DNA from: Antonospora locustae
Taxonomy: Eukaryota; Microsporidia
DNA length: 64,000 nucleotides
Direction: 5' to 3'
Assembly (NCBI GenBank): GCA_007674295.1
Contig: CM017451.1
Coordinates: 62,001 to 126,000, forward strand
Under the pieces are notes generated by a model. That model was not told the origin of the DNA. It saw nothing but the letters and a program-made list of their open reading frames with translations, and ran no database searches. The translations under genes and the position numbers were made by a program. Positions within the stretch are counted from its first letter, which is position 1, and the number at the start of each line of letters is the position of its first letter. Below, one piece after another: positions 26,736-41,100 of the stretch.

Positions 26736-29710
26736 TTTACACGAATAAGACACATTATACCATAATACTTATCAGGTTATCTTGTGATGTAATATGATTT
26801 CCTTGATTTAATACAAACAATCCTTATATTTTTATCAAGGAAGATTTTATTTAGAGGAAAACTTATGAAAAATATCCATACAATGTTTTAATTATATTAA
26901 AAAAATTCAGTAAGTATTACTTTTAAACTATAAAGCAAAAGGTAATAAAATAATAATATCTTATTATAACAATTATATTTATTATTAAGTTTTTGTTTTA
27001 ATAATTACAATTTCTTTTTGCAGATAAAAATATTTCTAGATTTTTTTATTGAGTAAAATATTATATGTAAGTTATGAGTATACATTCTTCTGAGTTCATA
27101 AAAATATATTAAGTTATACTAAAAAATATTCTTTAAGATATTGTTTACCATTAAACCCTACATTTTAATAAGATTGGCTAGGAATCTTGTAGTTAGTCAT
27201 ATTCCACAAACATTGTGCATTTTGATTTTAATATAATCTTTTTTAATAAAAATTTGTCATTATATTTTTAGTTTACTTTAGAGCCATACTAGCATCATAT
27301 TTTTATTTATTAATACATCTTCATTTAAACCTAGTAGCCTATGTAAAACTATATTTAAATTTGTTTATCTATGATGTAAATTAAAGCTTTATATAATTTT
27401 TTAGTACAAAATACGAATTCATTGTATCTCTCCGAAAGTTAACTTTGTTTTATTATAATTTTATCTATTTTATGTATGATTTATATGTTTATATTTTCGA
27501 AAATGACATATTAATTATTTAATAACATGTATGTTTATATAGTTTTTTACAATTTACAATAAATTTCTATTGATTTGATACTTGATAGTAAATTAAGGTA
27601 ATACAAAATGAAACTTTTAAAAGAAAACTTTTACAGTCAATCATCAGAGGTTATTTTTCATTTTAAAAGTAATATTGAAGACTTAAAATATCTCTTTTTC
27701 ATAAAAAATAAGACGCTAATGTTTATAACATTAGTTTATCTTGAATAAAACCATCATAAATAAAGTTACAATAAATTCAATCTAAAATACCAGAATTTAA
27801 AATCATCTATAATTTATATCAAAACTTCTATTTAAACCTTATGTTCTGTTTTATAATCCAAATATAAAACAATTAAAAACTTATTGTTTAAGAATTTAAG
27901 AATAAAATGCTATTTCTATTAAAAAATAAATATTATTATTTTTGCATCACTTTATTGAAATCTGTTTGTATTATCATTGAAGAATATATTATTACATTAA
28001 GAACGATATTTCTCCCTGTTTTGATTAATTTTAAAACCAGTTATGATAATTAGTCAAAGAAAAAATTGCGTACAGATGAAGTAAAAAAATGAATATAATA
28101 AATATTAAAATATAAAGCTATGTATATTATAATAAGGATTGTAAAAAAATAATATATATTTTATCTAGCTATGATTATGGTTAACGCCAGTTTGACAATA
28201 CTTTAGTAAGATTATAAACTATAATTCCAAAGTTAACCAGCGATAATATAACATCACAAGAATACAAAAATGAGAAGCTTTTATAAAAGACTGAAGAAAT
28301 ATTTTATGAATAAGTTTTAAAAAATTAAATGTCATGATATTATAAAAAACAAAGATGAAAAATTAACAAATAAAAAGTAATGAACAGTTATCATTACATA
28401 AAATTAATACAATTAATTTAATGATAAAAAATGAAGAAAAGGTAATAAAATAATAAATTGTACGTAAATTACACATGATTTTAAAAAGAATTCATATATA
28501 TTTTATAAAAATTTGAGGCGAAATTGTATTTTTAATTATTAGTAAAAGGATGGTCAAGTATGAAAAAAAAATGTTTTTGAGAAAATATAAAAATAATATG
28601 AGTATTTACTTAGAATGAATAAAAAGTGAAAATGAAGTAACAATACAATCTCATACAAAAATATATCCTTATTTAATAAGGAATTATGTGTAGAAAATAA
28701 ACAATTATTTACGATATAATTACAGTTTTAATAACAATAGTAAAACTAGTAATATTATTTAATAGGACAAAGCTGCAAGTTAAAACACTATATGAAAAAC
28801 GTTATTCTATTAATGCTGGCTTTGGACACATTATGTAACAATGATACATTTACATTTCTAGACCTTTATGTTCTGTTTTAATATAAATTTTTTAGTACGT
28901 AAAATATTGTTAAAATATCATATTTTTATAAAAACAAAAGTTAGGGTTTATTATTAGGGCAAAATATAATATATAAACTGGAGAAGTTGTTTTTTAATTT
29001 CATTTTAAACTATAATTTTCACTATGATTTTCAGTATGTATTTTATATATTTATGATTTTCTACGCTAGACAAATATTAGAAATCTAACTTATATAACCC
29101 GGTGTGTTGTATGCTATATAAAAAAGACTTATTTCAATGGGTATATTGAACTTAAAAGTAAATAAATAAAACATAACAATATCATCTTAAATTAACATTT
29201 TAAAATGAAATAACAAATGTCATTAGGATACTAAAATAAATGTTAAGCAAGATAATCAATTAATATTTCTATGAATAAAAATATTATATACACAGTGAAG
29301 TTCAATCAGCTTATATCTTTGTTCAGAATTTTATAATGCGAAAATTTTGTTAATAAAAGTGTTAAAAAATAACAAAACAAATTGTTAATTTATTCTTATG
29401 ATTATTACAAATTTGAACAAAAAATTATTTATTGATATTATGTAATCTAATATTAAATAGCAATAAAAAATAAAAGTGTATTTGTAAATTAAAAACTAGT
29501 TTTTAATTATTATAATTAATTTAGAAACTTAATAAGGTCATAAATAATGTTGTACTAGTTGATTGTATATTGTGTCATTATACATTTTATTAATCTAAAG
29601 TATATTAATTTATAAATATAATATAACTTATTTATATTCTTGCCACTAAACATTTTTAAAAGAGACATAGATGACTTGTAAGAATCTCGAACATTCTAAA
29701 GAAAAGAAAT

Positions 29711-30576
29711 TTACTTGTCCTTTTTTGATAGTTGATAAATTACAACAGCAAGAACAACACCTAAAGCAGCAGCACCAATCACTAATCTTTTCCGTGGAAT
29801 CAATGGTGGGTTATCCACCTGATTTTCTATTCGTAAAAACTCGTGTTCTAAAGCAACAAGGTGCTTGTACAAGTTACCATCCACGTTTTTTATTTTCGAA
29901 CCTGATTCAATAATTTTAAAGTAGTAAACAAGCATCAAAAAAGACATGCTAGTTGGGCAGGAGATCAATATTGCAAATATCTTGTATATATCGTCTATGT
30001 TCTCAATTGAGCGTGAGAACCAAGACAAAGTTGTATTCATGTACGAACCGCAAACTTCTGGCGCAAGACGTACTCCTCTCTTTTCCATCATTTTCATGAA
30101 TACATGATTGTATCGATTATATATCACAAAATCATTTTCAACAAGAGGAATGTATTTTTCCTGTAGTACGTTTGTGACAACCACACTGCATTTTTCGTAT
30201 ATCTCCTCATCAATAAACTGCAGCATGTTGTCAGTATCATGTTCAATGTTTTCCGAACCTGCTGAAGAAAAGTCGTCTCTGTTAAGCTCTTCTACAATTT
30301 TTTTGTACTTTTCGGATGCCGATTCTTTGAAATAAAATAAGACAAAGTAAGAAGAAACCTCACACATACCTTGATAGTACTCAACTGTTGTTTCCAACAT
30401 GATTTTCTTGGTTATGTATTTGTATAGGTTTTTGCACCACTTTTCCTGGTCAGTAGTCGGCTTTAAGAAAATGAAGGCTCGCTCTGCATCGTTTACAACT
30501 GTATATTCATAAGAATTTCTGCCCTGTCTTTTGTACACTCTGCCTTCTCTAGATATCTCAAAAGGTCTTACTGCAT
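29711..30576 (-). CDS. TBC-domain Rab GAP, TBC1D20/Gyp8-like, tail anchored
   Basis: The only intact gene in the AT island; about 277 residues if spliced as proposed. The TBC domain shows VEYYQGMCEVSSYF, matching the YYQGYHDI core of TBC1D20/Gyp8 with its catalytic glutamine, then a TTLSWFSRSIENIDDIYKIF segment that fits ALSWLITWF...RLYDFF. A C-terminal hydrophobic helix (LVIGAAALGVVLAVVIY) followed by SKKDK anchors it in the membrane, as in TBC1D20/Gyp8, which act on Rab1/Ypt1 at the ER. The frame has no ATG at its 5' end. An ATG at 30576 followed by GTAAGACC, and an AG at 30541-30540, would restore one through a 32-nt intron. The TBC arginine finger (IxxDxxR) is not clear (VVNDAERAF). Confidence 0.75.
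30540..30571 (-). other. Putative 32-nt spliceosomal intron
   Basis: On the minus strand ATGCA is followed by GTAAGACC and the stretch ends in GGCAG; removing it joins ATG CA to A GTG TAC in the open TBC frame. Microsporidian introns are few, very short and often lie just after the start codon. A shorter alternative uses the TCTAG acceptor (22 nt). No classical branch site is visible. Confidence 0.45.
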
Positions 30577-31934
30577 AGTCAAAACTGAATGTTTTATATA
30601 ACTATTAAATTAAAATATAATATTTTAAAGACTTATATTTTCTTAAAGGGGATAAAATAATGGAATTATCTTTGTTAAAAATTTTTATAATATTGATAAA
30701 TTACAATATTTAATATGGTATGTTACTAAAATAATTTAAAGAAAAGATAAAACTTATAGCTAATTTTAAATCATTACACTGTTAATAAAATAACTTATCA
30801 GTAAATATTAACTAGTATTTATAATAAGTACAATTTTATAATTAATAATTTTCTGGAGCTTTTAATTAATTGTAGACTTAATACATATCTATACTTTTAA
30901 GTTATACGTTTAAAGCACACCTTCTGTATGAAAACATGTATTTAAAGTATTGTAATGTGTTTAAGATTATTTCATAAAATCTTTCATGATAAAAGCATTT
31001 TTAAGTGAAAATTCTTAAAATTATATTTTGTTTATCTGTAGACTATAAAAATAAAACAAAGACACACTGCATAATAATATTGTTAGATACGTATATTACT
31101 TACTCTATATTATTCTTTTATATTATAAATCAATATATTTGTAATCTGTTTTTGATATTTTTAATAAATAATAATATTATTTATAATTAAAATGAAAAGT
31201 TATAATTAAAAATTTTAATACTTATTGAAGTAATATAATGTTTTAATTTTTTCATAATTAATGATTGCTTTTATTCAAAATTCTATACTTTTTTTAACAA
31301 AATCTGGTATCTAAACAAGCTTTTCTGTAATTAAAACCCAATACACAATGAAATCATAGTTTATATTTATTTATGATCACTTTTTTAAGAAATAAGAACT
31401 ATTTTTTAAAAACTTATAACGAAGAAATTAAATTTTACTTACAAAACTAGCTAATATGTATTTTTAAGAAGACATACCCTTTATTAAAGAAAAAACTAAT
31501 GTAAAATAAAAAGTTATTAACAAGTTGTAGTATAGTATGTATTTGTATTCTATTCTTGGTTATCATATCATAATTAAAACTAGGAAAAATAAATTTAATG
31601 TTAATAATTCTAAACATAAATCATGTAATTTTTAATTTATGTCGAGTATTTGTGTAAAATGTACTTTTCGTAAATATAATCAAATATATCTTAAAAAATA
31701 ATATTTGTTCATTGTTTTCAATTATATGTATATGTAAATGTGAATTAATTTTTTAGTGAATGAATTTTCATAATGTATTTAAAAAAAAATTATTAACAAA
31801 TTTTTAAATGGAAAAATTTAAGCCAAAACATTCCATAATATTATGGTCTTACGATTTTTTTACATAGCTATTTTATTAAGTTTCCAGATTGTAGAATATC
31901 CTTAAAGTCTCATCTCCATGCTAGTTGGGCACAG

Positions 31935-32095
31935 AATTTATTTGTCTGTTGCACTTTGGTTTGTAAATCATTTTGAACAGTAGCAATGCCCTCCCTAGAG
32001 AACGTTACCTGTCAAGAGATCAGGCAAAAAGGTTGCTGTTGCCATCAATTTATGTAGCGGATCAGCTGCATCCTACACTCGCTTGGGAGCAGAAT
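31935..32095 (-). repeat. Repeat family A, long degenerate copy
   Basis: On the plus strand it has TTGCACTTTGGTTTGT at one end, then GTTGCTGTTGCCATCA, and TTGGGAGCAGAA at the other end. The same three blocks, in the same order and similar spacing, occur at 45980-46160; the first and last occur at 37980-38155. Read on the minus strand it has coding-like stretches broken by stops. Confidence 0.7.
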
Positions 32096-32992
32096 ACAGG
32101 ATTATATTTTATTATTATATTAGTATGAATCAATCATAATATTAATAACTTTGTCCATTTTTATAAAATAAATCATAAAACACGTGACAAAGAATATTTT
32201 GTGTTAATTTTTATTTAAATAATCTTAAAAGATTAGTAAGTACTTTTAACTTTTGATTTATGAAAAATTATAATATATTGTTATATAGTTTTTAATATTC
32301 AAATTTTATCTCTAAACAATTGTAAACAGATATATGCTATATAGAAAAGAAATTTAATTACATATATTTGTAAATATTATTAAACATAATTTAAAAAACA
32401 GTTACCAACTGTTCAAGCATTACGTTATTGAAAATAATAATAAATATATTACTAAATAATACTAGAAAAACTTAAATCGTATATTTGTTAAAACATCATA
32501 TACGCAAATAGAATTAAGTTGTTTTTTTAAATATATAACTTTTTGTATTAAAAATCTTTAAACAAATTTTTATTAATTTTATTTAATATTTTTATAATAT
32601 ATATTATCGTAAATTTAAACAAAGCATAAGTCAAACTATATAATAATATATGTAATACATTTTATTTTTTAATTTCCTTTTCTAACCTTATTAGTTTATA
32701 TTAATTAAGCAGAACATAAAAATTGCTAAGGAATTTTTGTGTTTTTGAAAGTACAATCATGAATTATATTAGCTTTCTGTGTTTGTACAATTAGGTTTTT
32801 TACTACATAACAATTGCAAATGTTGTTGTACTGTAGAGATTATAACACTCTTATAAAGTTATTGATATTTATAAAATAGAATTACAACTTCTTCATACTG
32901 TAACTATTATATAAAGTCATTAATTAAAAGTTATTTTATATCATTGAACTTTAAGTAATTTTGTAATATTTTAAATACTAACTTAATATGAC

Positions 32993-33020
32993 CCGTGGAA
33001 CAAAGTGCAATTGACACATA
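32993..33020 (+). repeat. Repeat family A, short fragment
   Basis: GTGGAACAAAGTGCAATTGACAC resembles the GAGAACCAAAGTGCAACA end of family A in the same orientation as the 26.02 kb fragment. Weak, one-block match. Confidence 0.4.
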
Positions 33021-33244
33021 ATGTGCCGTAATTTAGAGAAAATTTATAAGGTTACTGTAGAATAATTTTAATAAAGTGTTATTTTAAAAATGTAAATAGA
33101 TTTACATTATTAGTCCTTTTATGATTAGTTAATTGTTCATGTTTAGTTATTATTTTACTCGGAATGATAGTAGGTTGTAAACCAAGGAAGAATTTGACAC
33201 ATGTGGACTATTATAGTAAGGGGCTATGAACGAAAGTAACGATC

Positions 33245-33300
33245 TTTGTTGAGTGTGATACGTAATGGTCATCATTATTCAGTAGGTTGTTTCTAATAAT
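33245..33300 (+). repeat. Repeat family B, degenerate copy
   Basis: TTTGTTGAGTGTGATAC followed after about 17 bases by TTCAGTAGGTTGTTTC matches the two main blocks of the copies at 26.66 and 48.11 kb. Confidence 0.5.
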
Positions 33301-34858
33301 TACTTATGTGTATAAATTTACCTTTTCTTAATAAAATATAGAAAAAATGTTAATTATCTTATTTAAAAAGATACTGACATATTGTTTATTTTAATCTACA
33401 TAAATTAGTATGTTTATATATATATTCTTACTAGAAATAGCTCTGGAATTTCAGTCTCCAGCTGGCTTTCAAAAAGCAACGAAGAAAAATAAAAACTTAC
33501 TTCTTTAATAAATCTTTAATAATACGAATTTTATATAATAATACATCAACATTCGCATTAAGTAACATTAAAATCAATATGTTTCATAAAATATCAAATA
33601 TTATCTCAAACTATTTGAAAAATTACATATTATTAAATATTATATTCCTTATCAAAAAATTCTTTGTAGATTAATAGTATTGGGCATTTATATTTTTTAT
33701 AATAAACAATAACATGTTTTTTTAATCACAACTTATTGTAAATTCTCATATATGTGATCTTCTACACTTCCATAATCTTATTTATTTTTTGAATTATTCT
33801 TGATTCCAAATATCAAACTTATATTGCTCCTAAGCTTCAGATCATTAAATACTTACGTTGTAGTTAATACAGACACGAAAACTTTTAGTAGCGTTTCCGA
33901 TGGTATGAGAACCTTTAGAGAGATATTTAATAACATCAAACTTATTTTAATATAAAATTTAAATGCATTCCGCCATCATGTTGTAACATTTCACGTAGAC
34001 GTTATCTCTGTGCTTTTTCATTAAGTAGTTATATATTCTAACATATTCTTCACCTTTATCTCAACATTAACATACATTGAGCTCTACTAGGCAAAGAAAT
34101 ATATTGCAGTCATAAACGTAGCTGAATACAAATTTCAATTACAAACACTGATACCCGTACGTTCATTATATATTTGCAACAACTATGTGTATTTAAAGCA
34201 TTAAAGTGTCTTCTGTAACATATTTAGAGCATCAACATTCTCATAAATTCTACTTTTTTGTTTCTTAGCCAACATATTCATCTCTATCAGACACAGACTT
34301 ACTTTCTTTAGTACTCTTTTATTGTTGTCACTAAAAAACTTATAATGAGAGTACTTTACAGTAGATTGCATATTAAAAAAATATGGCAACAATATATTAG
34401 TTACCATAGTACAATTTTTAGAGTTAGATAAATATTTTTGATGTCTACATGACTTTTGAAACATTTATAAGTTGTTAAAGTTCTAAGGCGCAGAAATATA
34501 TATGATTTATGAGTTTATATAGAATTTATAGACTTAACAAGAAAGCGATACATTCATTGTAACTACATGTTACATAATAGTCTAATCTTCTTCAGTAAAC
34601 ACTATAGTGATTTTAAGAACAGAATTAAAATGGAGATTTATTTTATATTTAAAAAGAGATCTTTTATAATATGAATGTTAAAAAATACGGAATAGTTCTA
34701 AAGCTATATCATTGTTTGAAGATTAAAATGCTGCTAATATCTTATATCTGAGTTTTTTAGTAAATAAAAAAAAAAACAAAAGATATTTCATTCATTAAAT
34801 ACCTCTTTTATAATTCTTTTTTTTTTGCACTTAGTTGAACTTTATTATATCTAATAGC

Positions 34859-34922
34859 TTTATTTATATATTTTAATAAATTTTTTTATTTATATATTTT
34901 AGTAAATGTTTTTATTTATAAT
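34859..34922 (+). repeat. 26-bp tandem repeat, about 2.5 copies
   Basis: The unit begins TTTATTTATATATTTTA and recurs at 34859, 34885 and 34911 with one or two changes per copy. Confidence 0.75.
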
Positions 34923-36313
34923 ATATCAAATTTAGCTATATTTTAATTATATCTATGATTAATAAAATAAATAATATTATAATTAAGTTATAATAATTGA
35001 TGTCTATAAATATCTAAAAGAAGTAGTATATTTATTAATAAATCAGGGCAACATTATTAATTGTATTGTAAAGTAATAAAGTAAAACTGTTCAAACCTGA
35101 TAAAAGAACATTTACTAAATACTTTAATTACATAAAAGCGTTTATGCATAGTTTAAATGATAATTTTTATGAAATTATTTATCTATCAATATTATTTTTT
35201 GTGCTATAATTGTAACACTACAACCCTTAACATGAAAATAACATATACGGTAGTTGTATATTATAATAAAAAACATTAAATTATACTCAAATATATAGTA
35301 AATTTACATTATTTTTTTGAATGTCCTTTTAAAATATGTAATGTTAGAAAGAATAAATAAAGCGTATTAGTTATATTTCAATTTACGTATGCATATATAT
35401 TTCTTTACTTGCATATGGTTTATATCATTTTTTTATAATTTAACAAAAATATTATACAAACTTAGATATATTATATTTTTACGTAATACAATAATTTGTA
35501 TACAATAAAATTTTACGCTTTTAATTTAATATGTTTTTATAACTTAAATTTATGTTAACAACTAAGATTTTAAGTAGCATTATTAAATTTAAATATGCCT
35601 TAATTTACTAAAAACAATAACTATAGTAAAAATTTTAACATAACATAAATGTCTTCATATATTATAAGAATTACATGTAACTTGAAAATCCAGTACACAT
35701 AACACTTTACTATTATATATATGGTATATTAAATATCTTATTTAGAATAATCATTGTGATTGAAAGTGAATATTTATATACACGAATAAAACACAGTATT
35801 CAATTTATAAAATGACATAATACCTATAACTTTTAAGCAAAAATGATATATTAAAAATTTATATTTAAAAACCATTCGTATAATATTATATGTTATTTAA
35901 AGGTTTATAACTTTGAATACTTAATACGTTTTATTGTTTTTATTTAATTTTAAATCTATTATAAACTTACTTAAAATATTTTTAATGTTATGGTTATTAT
36001 AGTTATTTTAATATAATAACTCTAAAATTAAATACATTAGCAAAAAAATACCAAACAAAATTATTAACATATTAAAATTATACTATATTTTATCGTATTT
36101 TAACATCTTTTACACTTTTCGTGAAAAATTGTATTTGTTGTAAATTATTATTTAATAAAAGACTAAATACAAATATGTAAATTTTTAATATAAAAAATGA
36201 TATTAAAACTTTTATAACAACTCAATGTTTATATTAATACTAAAAGCTAAGAGTATTTTCTTAAAAATATAGAATATGGTTAATATAGTTTTATTTTTTA
36301 CAAAAAGATAAAT

Positions 36314-36434
36314 AGTTATAATTTTTATTTATATATATACTAGTTATTAAGTTATAATTTTTATTTATATATATATACTAGTTATTAAGTTATAATTTTT
36401 ATTTATATACATATACTAGTTATTAAGTTATAAT
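36314..36434 (+). repeat. 36-38-bp tandem repeat, about 3.2 copies
   Basis: The unit AGTTATAATTTTTATTTATA... ending ACTAGTTATTA starts at 36314, 36350, 36388 and (partial) 36426. Copies differ only in the length and one base of the internal TA run, so this is a recent duplication inside otherwise diverged DNA. Confidence 0.9.
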
Positions 36435-37979
36435 GTTTAAAAGATTTCAGATAAATATTAAAAATAGCTTAAATGAAAATTAATAGTATCAAAAAAATTC
36501 TAAGCAATTTTTTATTTACTGTATAATGTTCATTTACAGATTATTGCTTAATTAAGAAAAAATTATATAACATTTGATTTAAATACCATAATACACTTTT
36601 ATTTAAAAACAAAATTGTAATACTAAGAAGTTGTAATAGCAAGTAATATTTTTAATTTACAACTGATCATATTTACATATTTTAACAAGATAACTGAATA
36701 TTCAATTTGTATAATAAAGTAATAAAACAATTTAAACTTTAAAAATTCTATTTTCATTATTATCACACTTTGATGAAAAAATTTCTAATATATGTCTAAA
36801 TTGCAAAAAAATTGTTTATATAATAATTCTGTGTTATTTTTTAAACTTAGTAGTTATATTGAAGAACATATCACAATAATATATTGTTTATTTTTTAAAG
36901 GTAATGATTTTATTAACAAATTTTTTTGAAAGATCATATACTAAATATGATGTCTACTCGTAATCCAATGTACCATGCTAATTTTAATTAATAGACTATT
37001 TTTTAAAAATAGTTTTATAATGCTTTTTAAATCGATTTTTAAATTATATATTTTTTTGAAAGATATTAAGTATAGATTTATTTTAATAAATCTTATTAGT
37101 CATAGTTATGTAGTAAACAAAGTAAAGCTGATCAATAGATTTTATTACATATATTTAAATTTCTTTTAAATGAAATTATCACATAAATAATATGAAAATA
37201 ACATCTAAAATTTTTAAGTTACTATGAATTGAAAATGGTGTTTTTGAAATATTCATACAGTAGTATATAAATATGTATAACTTTTCAATTTAATTTAATA
37301 CTTAGTAAATGTATTTAATATATATAACTTACATAAAGAATTTAACTTAATATTAGAGTAGTATGAGCATATTATTAAGTAAAATTATAGAATTCAATTA
37401 TCACAAAACATAAGTTAAACATATTAAAACAATAGGAATAAAGATTGTTTTGCTAGGAAAATTACTATATATTTTTAAAGCTCTTGAAAATTAAACTAAG
37501 TTTAGAATTAAATATACAATTAACATAAAAGTTAATTTATAAAATATACGTACAGATATTTAATATAGAGTTAATTATATATTTTGACATTATAAATAAT
37601 ACCTAATTAATTTACATTTATAATATCTATAAATTGCACATAATATTCATTTATAAAATTATATATTATTTTTATAAAGATAATGACAACAAATAAAGAT
37701 ATATGTTAATACTATAATAACGAGAGCTAAATTTGTAATTCTATTTAATTATGATTTTTTCATAACATATTTATTTTTTATCTAAAATATATTTAAAGTA
37801 AGATTATTTTTAAATCTATATAGATTATTATATTTTATTTAAATTACCATATGTTAATACTTATAACTATTAATGTTAGTACTCTAGTTAGTTTAAGTTG
37901 GAATGTTCGTCATAAAAGTTCTTCAATTTTTTTATATAATAGATTTATTTCCCTTATTGAGAACCTACCTAGAGTATTT

Positions 37980-38155
37980 CATGATTGCGGACTATCACGT
38001 GCCAGTGTTGTTGCACTTTGGTTCTCTGAGAATTTTACATAAGGACCATTTATCAGAGCATTGTTTACCGTCAAGAACATACACAAGAAGATGGCTAATG
38101 TTACTAAATGTGTGCTGAGAAGTTATAATTGTATTTTACTCTCTTCTAGGAGCAA
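37980..38155 (-). repeat. Repeat family A, long degenerate copy
   Basis: Plus-strand blocks GTTGTTGCACTTTGGTTC and CTCTTCTAGGAGCAATT lie about 140 bases apart, as in the 45980-46160 copy. The middle is more eroded. Confidence 0.65.
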
Positions 38156-41100
38156 TTGTATTTATAGAATATTTTTTTGTGAAAATGCTTAACCTCGTAT
38201 GTGATATAATAAATAATGTTCGTTTTTGTATGTCTTTATATTAATGTAAGTTTTATTATTAACTTTTTATGTAATATCAAAGACATAAATTTTTTATAAC
38301 TACATAAATATTACATCATCATTACAACTACATTTTAAAAAAAGGTTTTCTCATGTTTTATTATGAATGTTTAAGTAATTTGTATTTTTACTAATTTCAA
38401 CTACTTAAAAGGCGTAGTTTAAACTAAAAAATTATTTGTAATTAATACAATGTCATTTAGAAAGTAATTATATTGATTCAGATAATTTATAACTTATTTT
38501 ATTTTAATAAAATGTACATTATTACTAAACACTTTATGTATCAATTATTAAACATTTGATAGCTACTAATCTATAATATAATTTTATTTGTTCCTTATTT
38601 AAATTAATTTATATTTTAATATGGTATTATTTAAAATTACAAATAAATATTTTGAAACTAAACTCGATAAAAACTCCTTTTTAAATATTTTATTTAGGCT
38701 TTATTGACAAAAGTTATTAAACAAAACATTGCATGCTAAAAATTCAAAATAGTTGCTTCTCTACTTATGCATTGTAATTTATAGTATTGGTTTTCATTTA
38801 TTTATAACACAACATAGTTTATTTAAGTTAATACATATCTTATATTTATGTTTGATATTATAATAATATCGTTTTATTTAAAAATTAAAATGTGAAAGAA
38901 CCATGTTTTAATAAGAATAGTTTTTCATTAATGGGAACTCGTTGGTAGAAATGTTATTTTTTAAAAAATAACATATTTATAAAATAATTTTTTAGGTAAA
39001 AACTTTATTAACTATTTGAACTAGTATATAAGTCTTGCAACTAAAATCTAATATTTATTAAATGGTCATTTTTAGAACAGGTGACTATAGTATTTAAAAA
39101 TTTTACTTTATGCCATAATAATTTCTTAAAAAATATACTTGATTTTATACAAGTATCATTACAACATACATTTATTAGTATTAAATTTTGTTCTTATTTA
39201 TTTTTTATATTTCTATAATGTTATTTGATAAAAAATATAAGTAAATTATTCATTAAATTTAGAGAAGATGTAAGATATAGCTATTATTGAAATTTATTAT
39301 GAAATTTAATGTTTAATAACTGTATTTTTAATACAAGTATATTTTAACAATTTATATTAAGTAAAATTCTCCATTAAACACATCTATAAAAAACTCATTA
39401 CAATCTAATAATTATTGGTTAATTCTAACTTTAGGTTTATGATGTTATAAAAAACATAATTCAATTTTTTTGTTTAATATGTAAGCTCATATATTTGTAA
39501 ATCATTAACTTTATTATGCAAACAAATTTTAAGGTGTGTTATAAATTAAAATATAGTTTTTTTTGTAAGTTTATTTATATTAAAACAATTTTTTTGATTA
39601 TATTGTTTTCTAATTTTGCTCATAGACAAGGTACATTTATTTTTATAAGCTCGAAATAATTAAAAAAACATTTACTTATAAATTAAGACAAAATAAAATA
39701 CTATTTTATTTATAAATTTTACTAACATATATTACATAAATATTTTTTGTTAAATATTCATAAAAAACCCCTGGCAAATTAATTAAAAAATTATAAAAAT
39801 ATTTTTTAGAATATAATAACATTAACTGTGGTAACTATACAATTTAATTATTTAAATTTTTAATGTAATAAACTATATTGGGTAAAATTATCAACACACT
39901 GATTTAAATAATAATTCAAGTGTTATGTTATTCTAGATAATGTTTTCAGTTTAGAATATTTGTGTGAATATGAGAAAGTTTCATAATAGTATACATTATT
40001 TTTTCCATTTAGTGCGAGAAACATAAGTTTTAAAAACATTTTCGTATGTTATTTCAAAATTTGATTTATATATCAATCTTAAAACAATAATATTTCATAT
40101 TAACAATTTTAAACATACACCCTAATACATAATTAATTATTATTTCTAGTTTAAGTTTTGTTGGGTTATTAAAAGGTGAAATATCTTATATTGGATAATT
40201 AAATAATTTATTCTTTCAAAACTCTTTTTCATATTGTATAGTCTCTGCTCTTGTCATAACAGATACATTTTCGTTAGTAGCACATAATGTAGCAGATCAC
40301 TTACTTTACTAAATTCATTATCCCAATATACTTGATACTCTAGTGTTATTTGAAATAAATAGTTTCAAATATCTCTTTGAATACATATCATCTTCACATA
40401 CACTTATAAAGACTTGATCTCAAATTTACAGAAATATACAATCATCATTCTTTGCTACAGCCACCTTATCAAGAAAAGACAAAATAAAAATCTTTTATTT
40501 GTAAATAGCTGCAAGTTATTTAGTTAGAAAGTCGGACATCCGTATCTTATCAAATACAACAGGTGTTTTTTAAGCAGTTAGAAATATTTTTATATGCAAT
40601 ATTACTTTCTTTTATTAATATTTGTCACTCTGTTGTTATGTCTTTTTATGTTATTAAGTTATTTGGGTTTTTTGTTTTTTATAATAATAATTGATTTATG
40701 ACTTTTATGTTGTGTTGTCTAATATATATTAAATTATTTTAAAGTTTACTACTCTATTGAATATCTCTTATTTTTGTTTATATTGTTGTATAAAGAACAA
40801 CTCTCATACGAAAAGGCAAGCTATAGTAGAAAATACAACTGCAGGCGACAATTGAATTCATGTGTTTACAATTCATTGTTTGTATGGGTTGAACTGTTAT
40901 TGAAATGACAGATAGATACTCTTTGAACTAAGTATCATGCACATGATAATTTGCAACTGTTGAGAGGTTTGACTAGGATATCATCTGTGAATTTTGTTTA
41001 TAAAACTGTTTACATGAAAGTTGTAGAAAATATGTTAAAAAAATAGCCTAAATTATGGTTATTTTATAATAATAAGTCTTGAAAATTAAAAAAAACTAGT

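Larger units (their letters stand above)
22863..29710. other. AT-rich island, left part, no intact gene
   Basis: About 6.8 kb of very AT-rich sequence with long A and T runs and stop codons in every frame. GC-richer islets occur near 23.59-23.71, 24.65-24.85, 24.94-25.04, 25.18-25.39, 26.02-26.05, 26.27-26.34 and 26.55-26.77 kb. Two of them (26.02 and 26.64 kb) belong to the dispersed repeat families described separately. A CCCCTTTAAG box on the minus strand near 22930 has no usable reading frame behind it. Confidence 0.8.
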
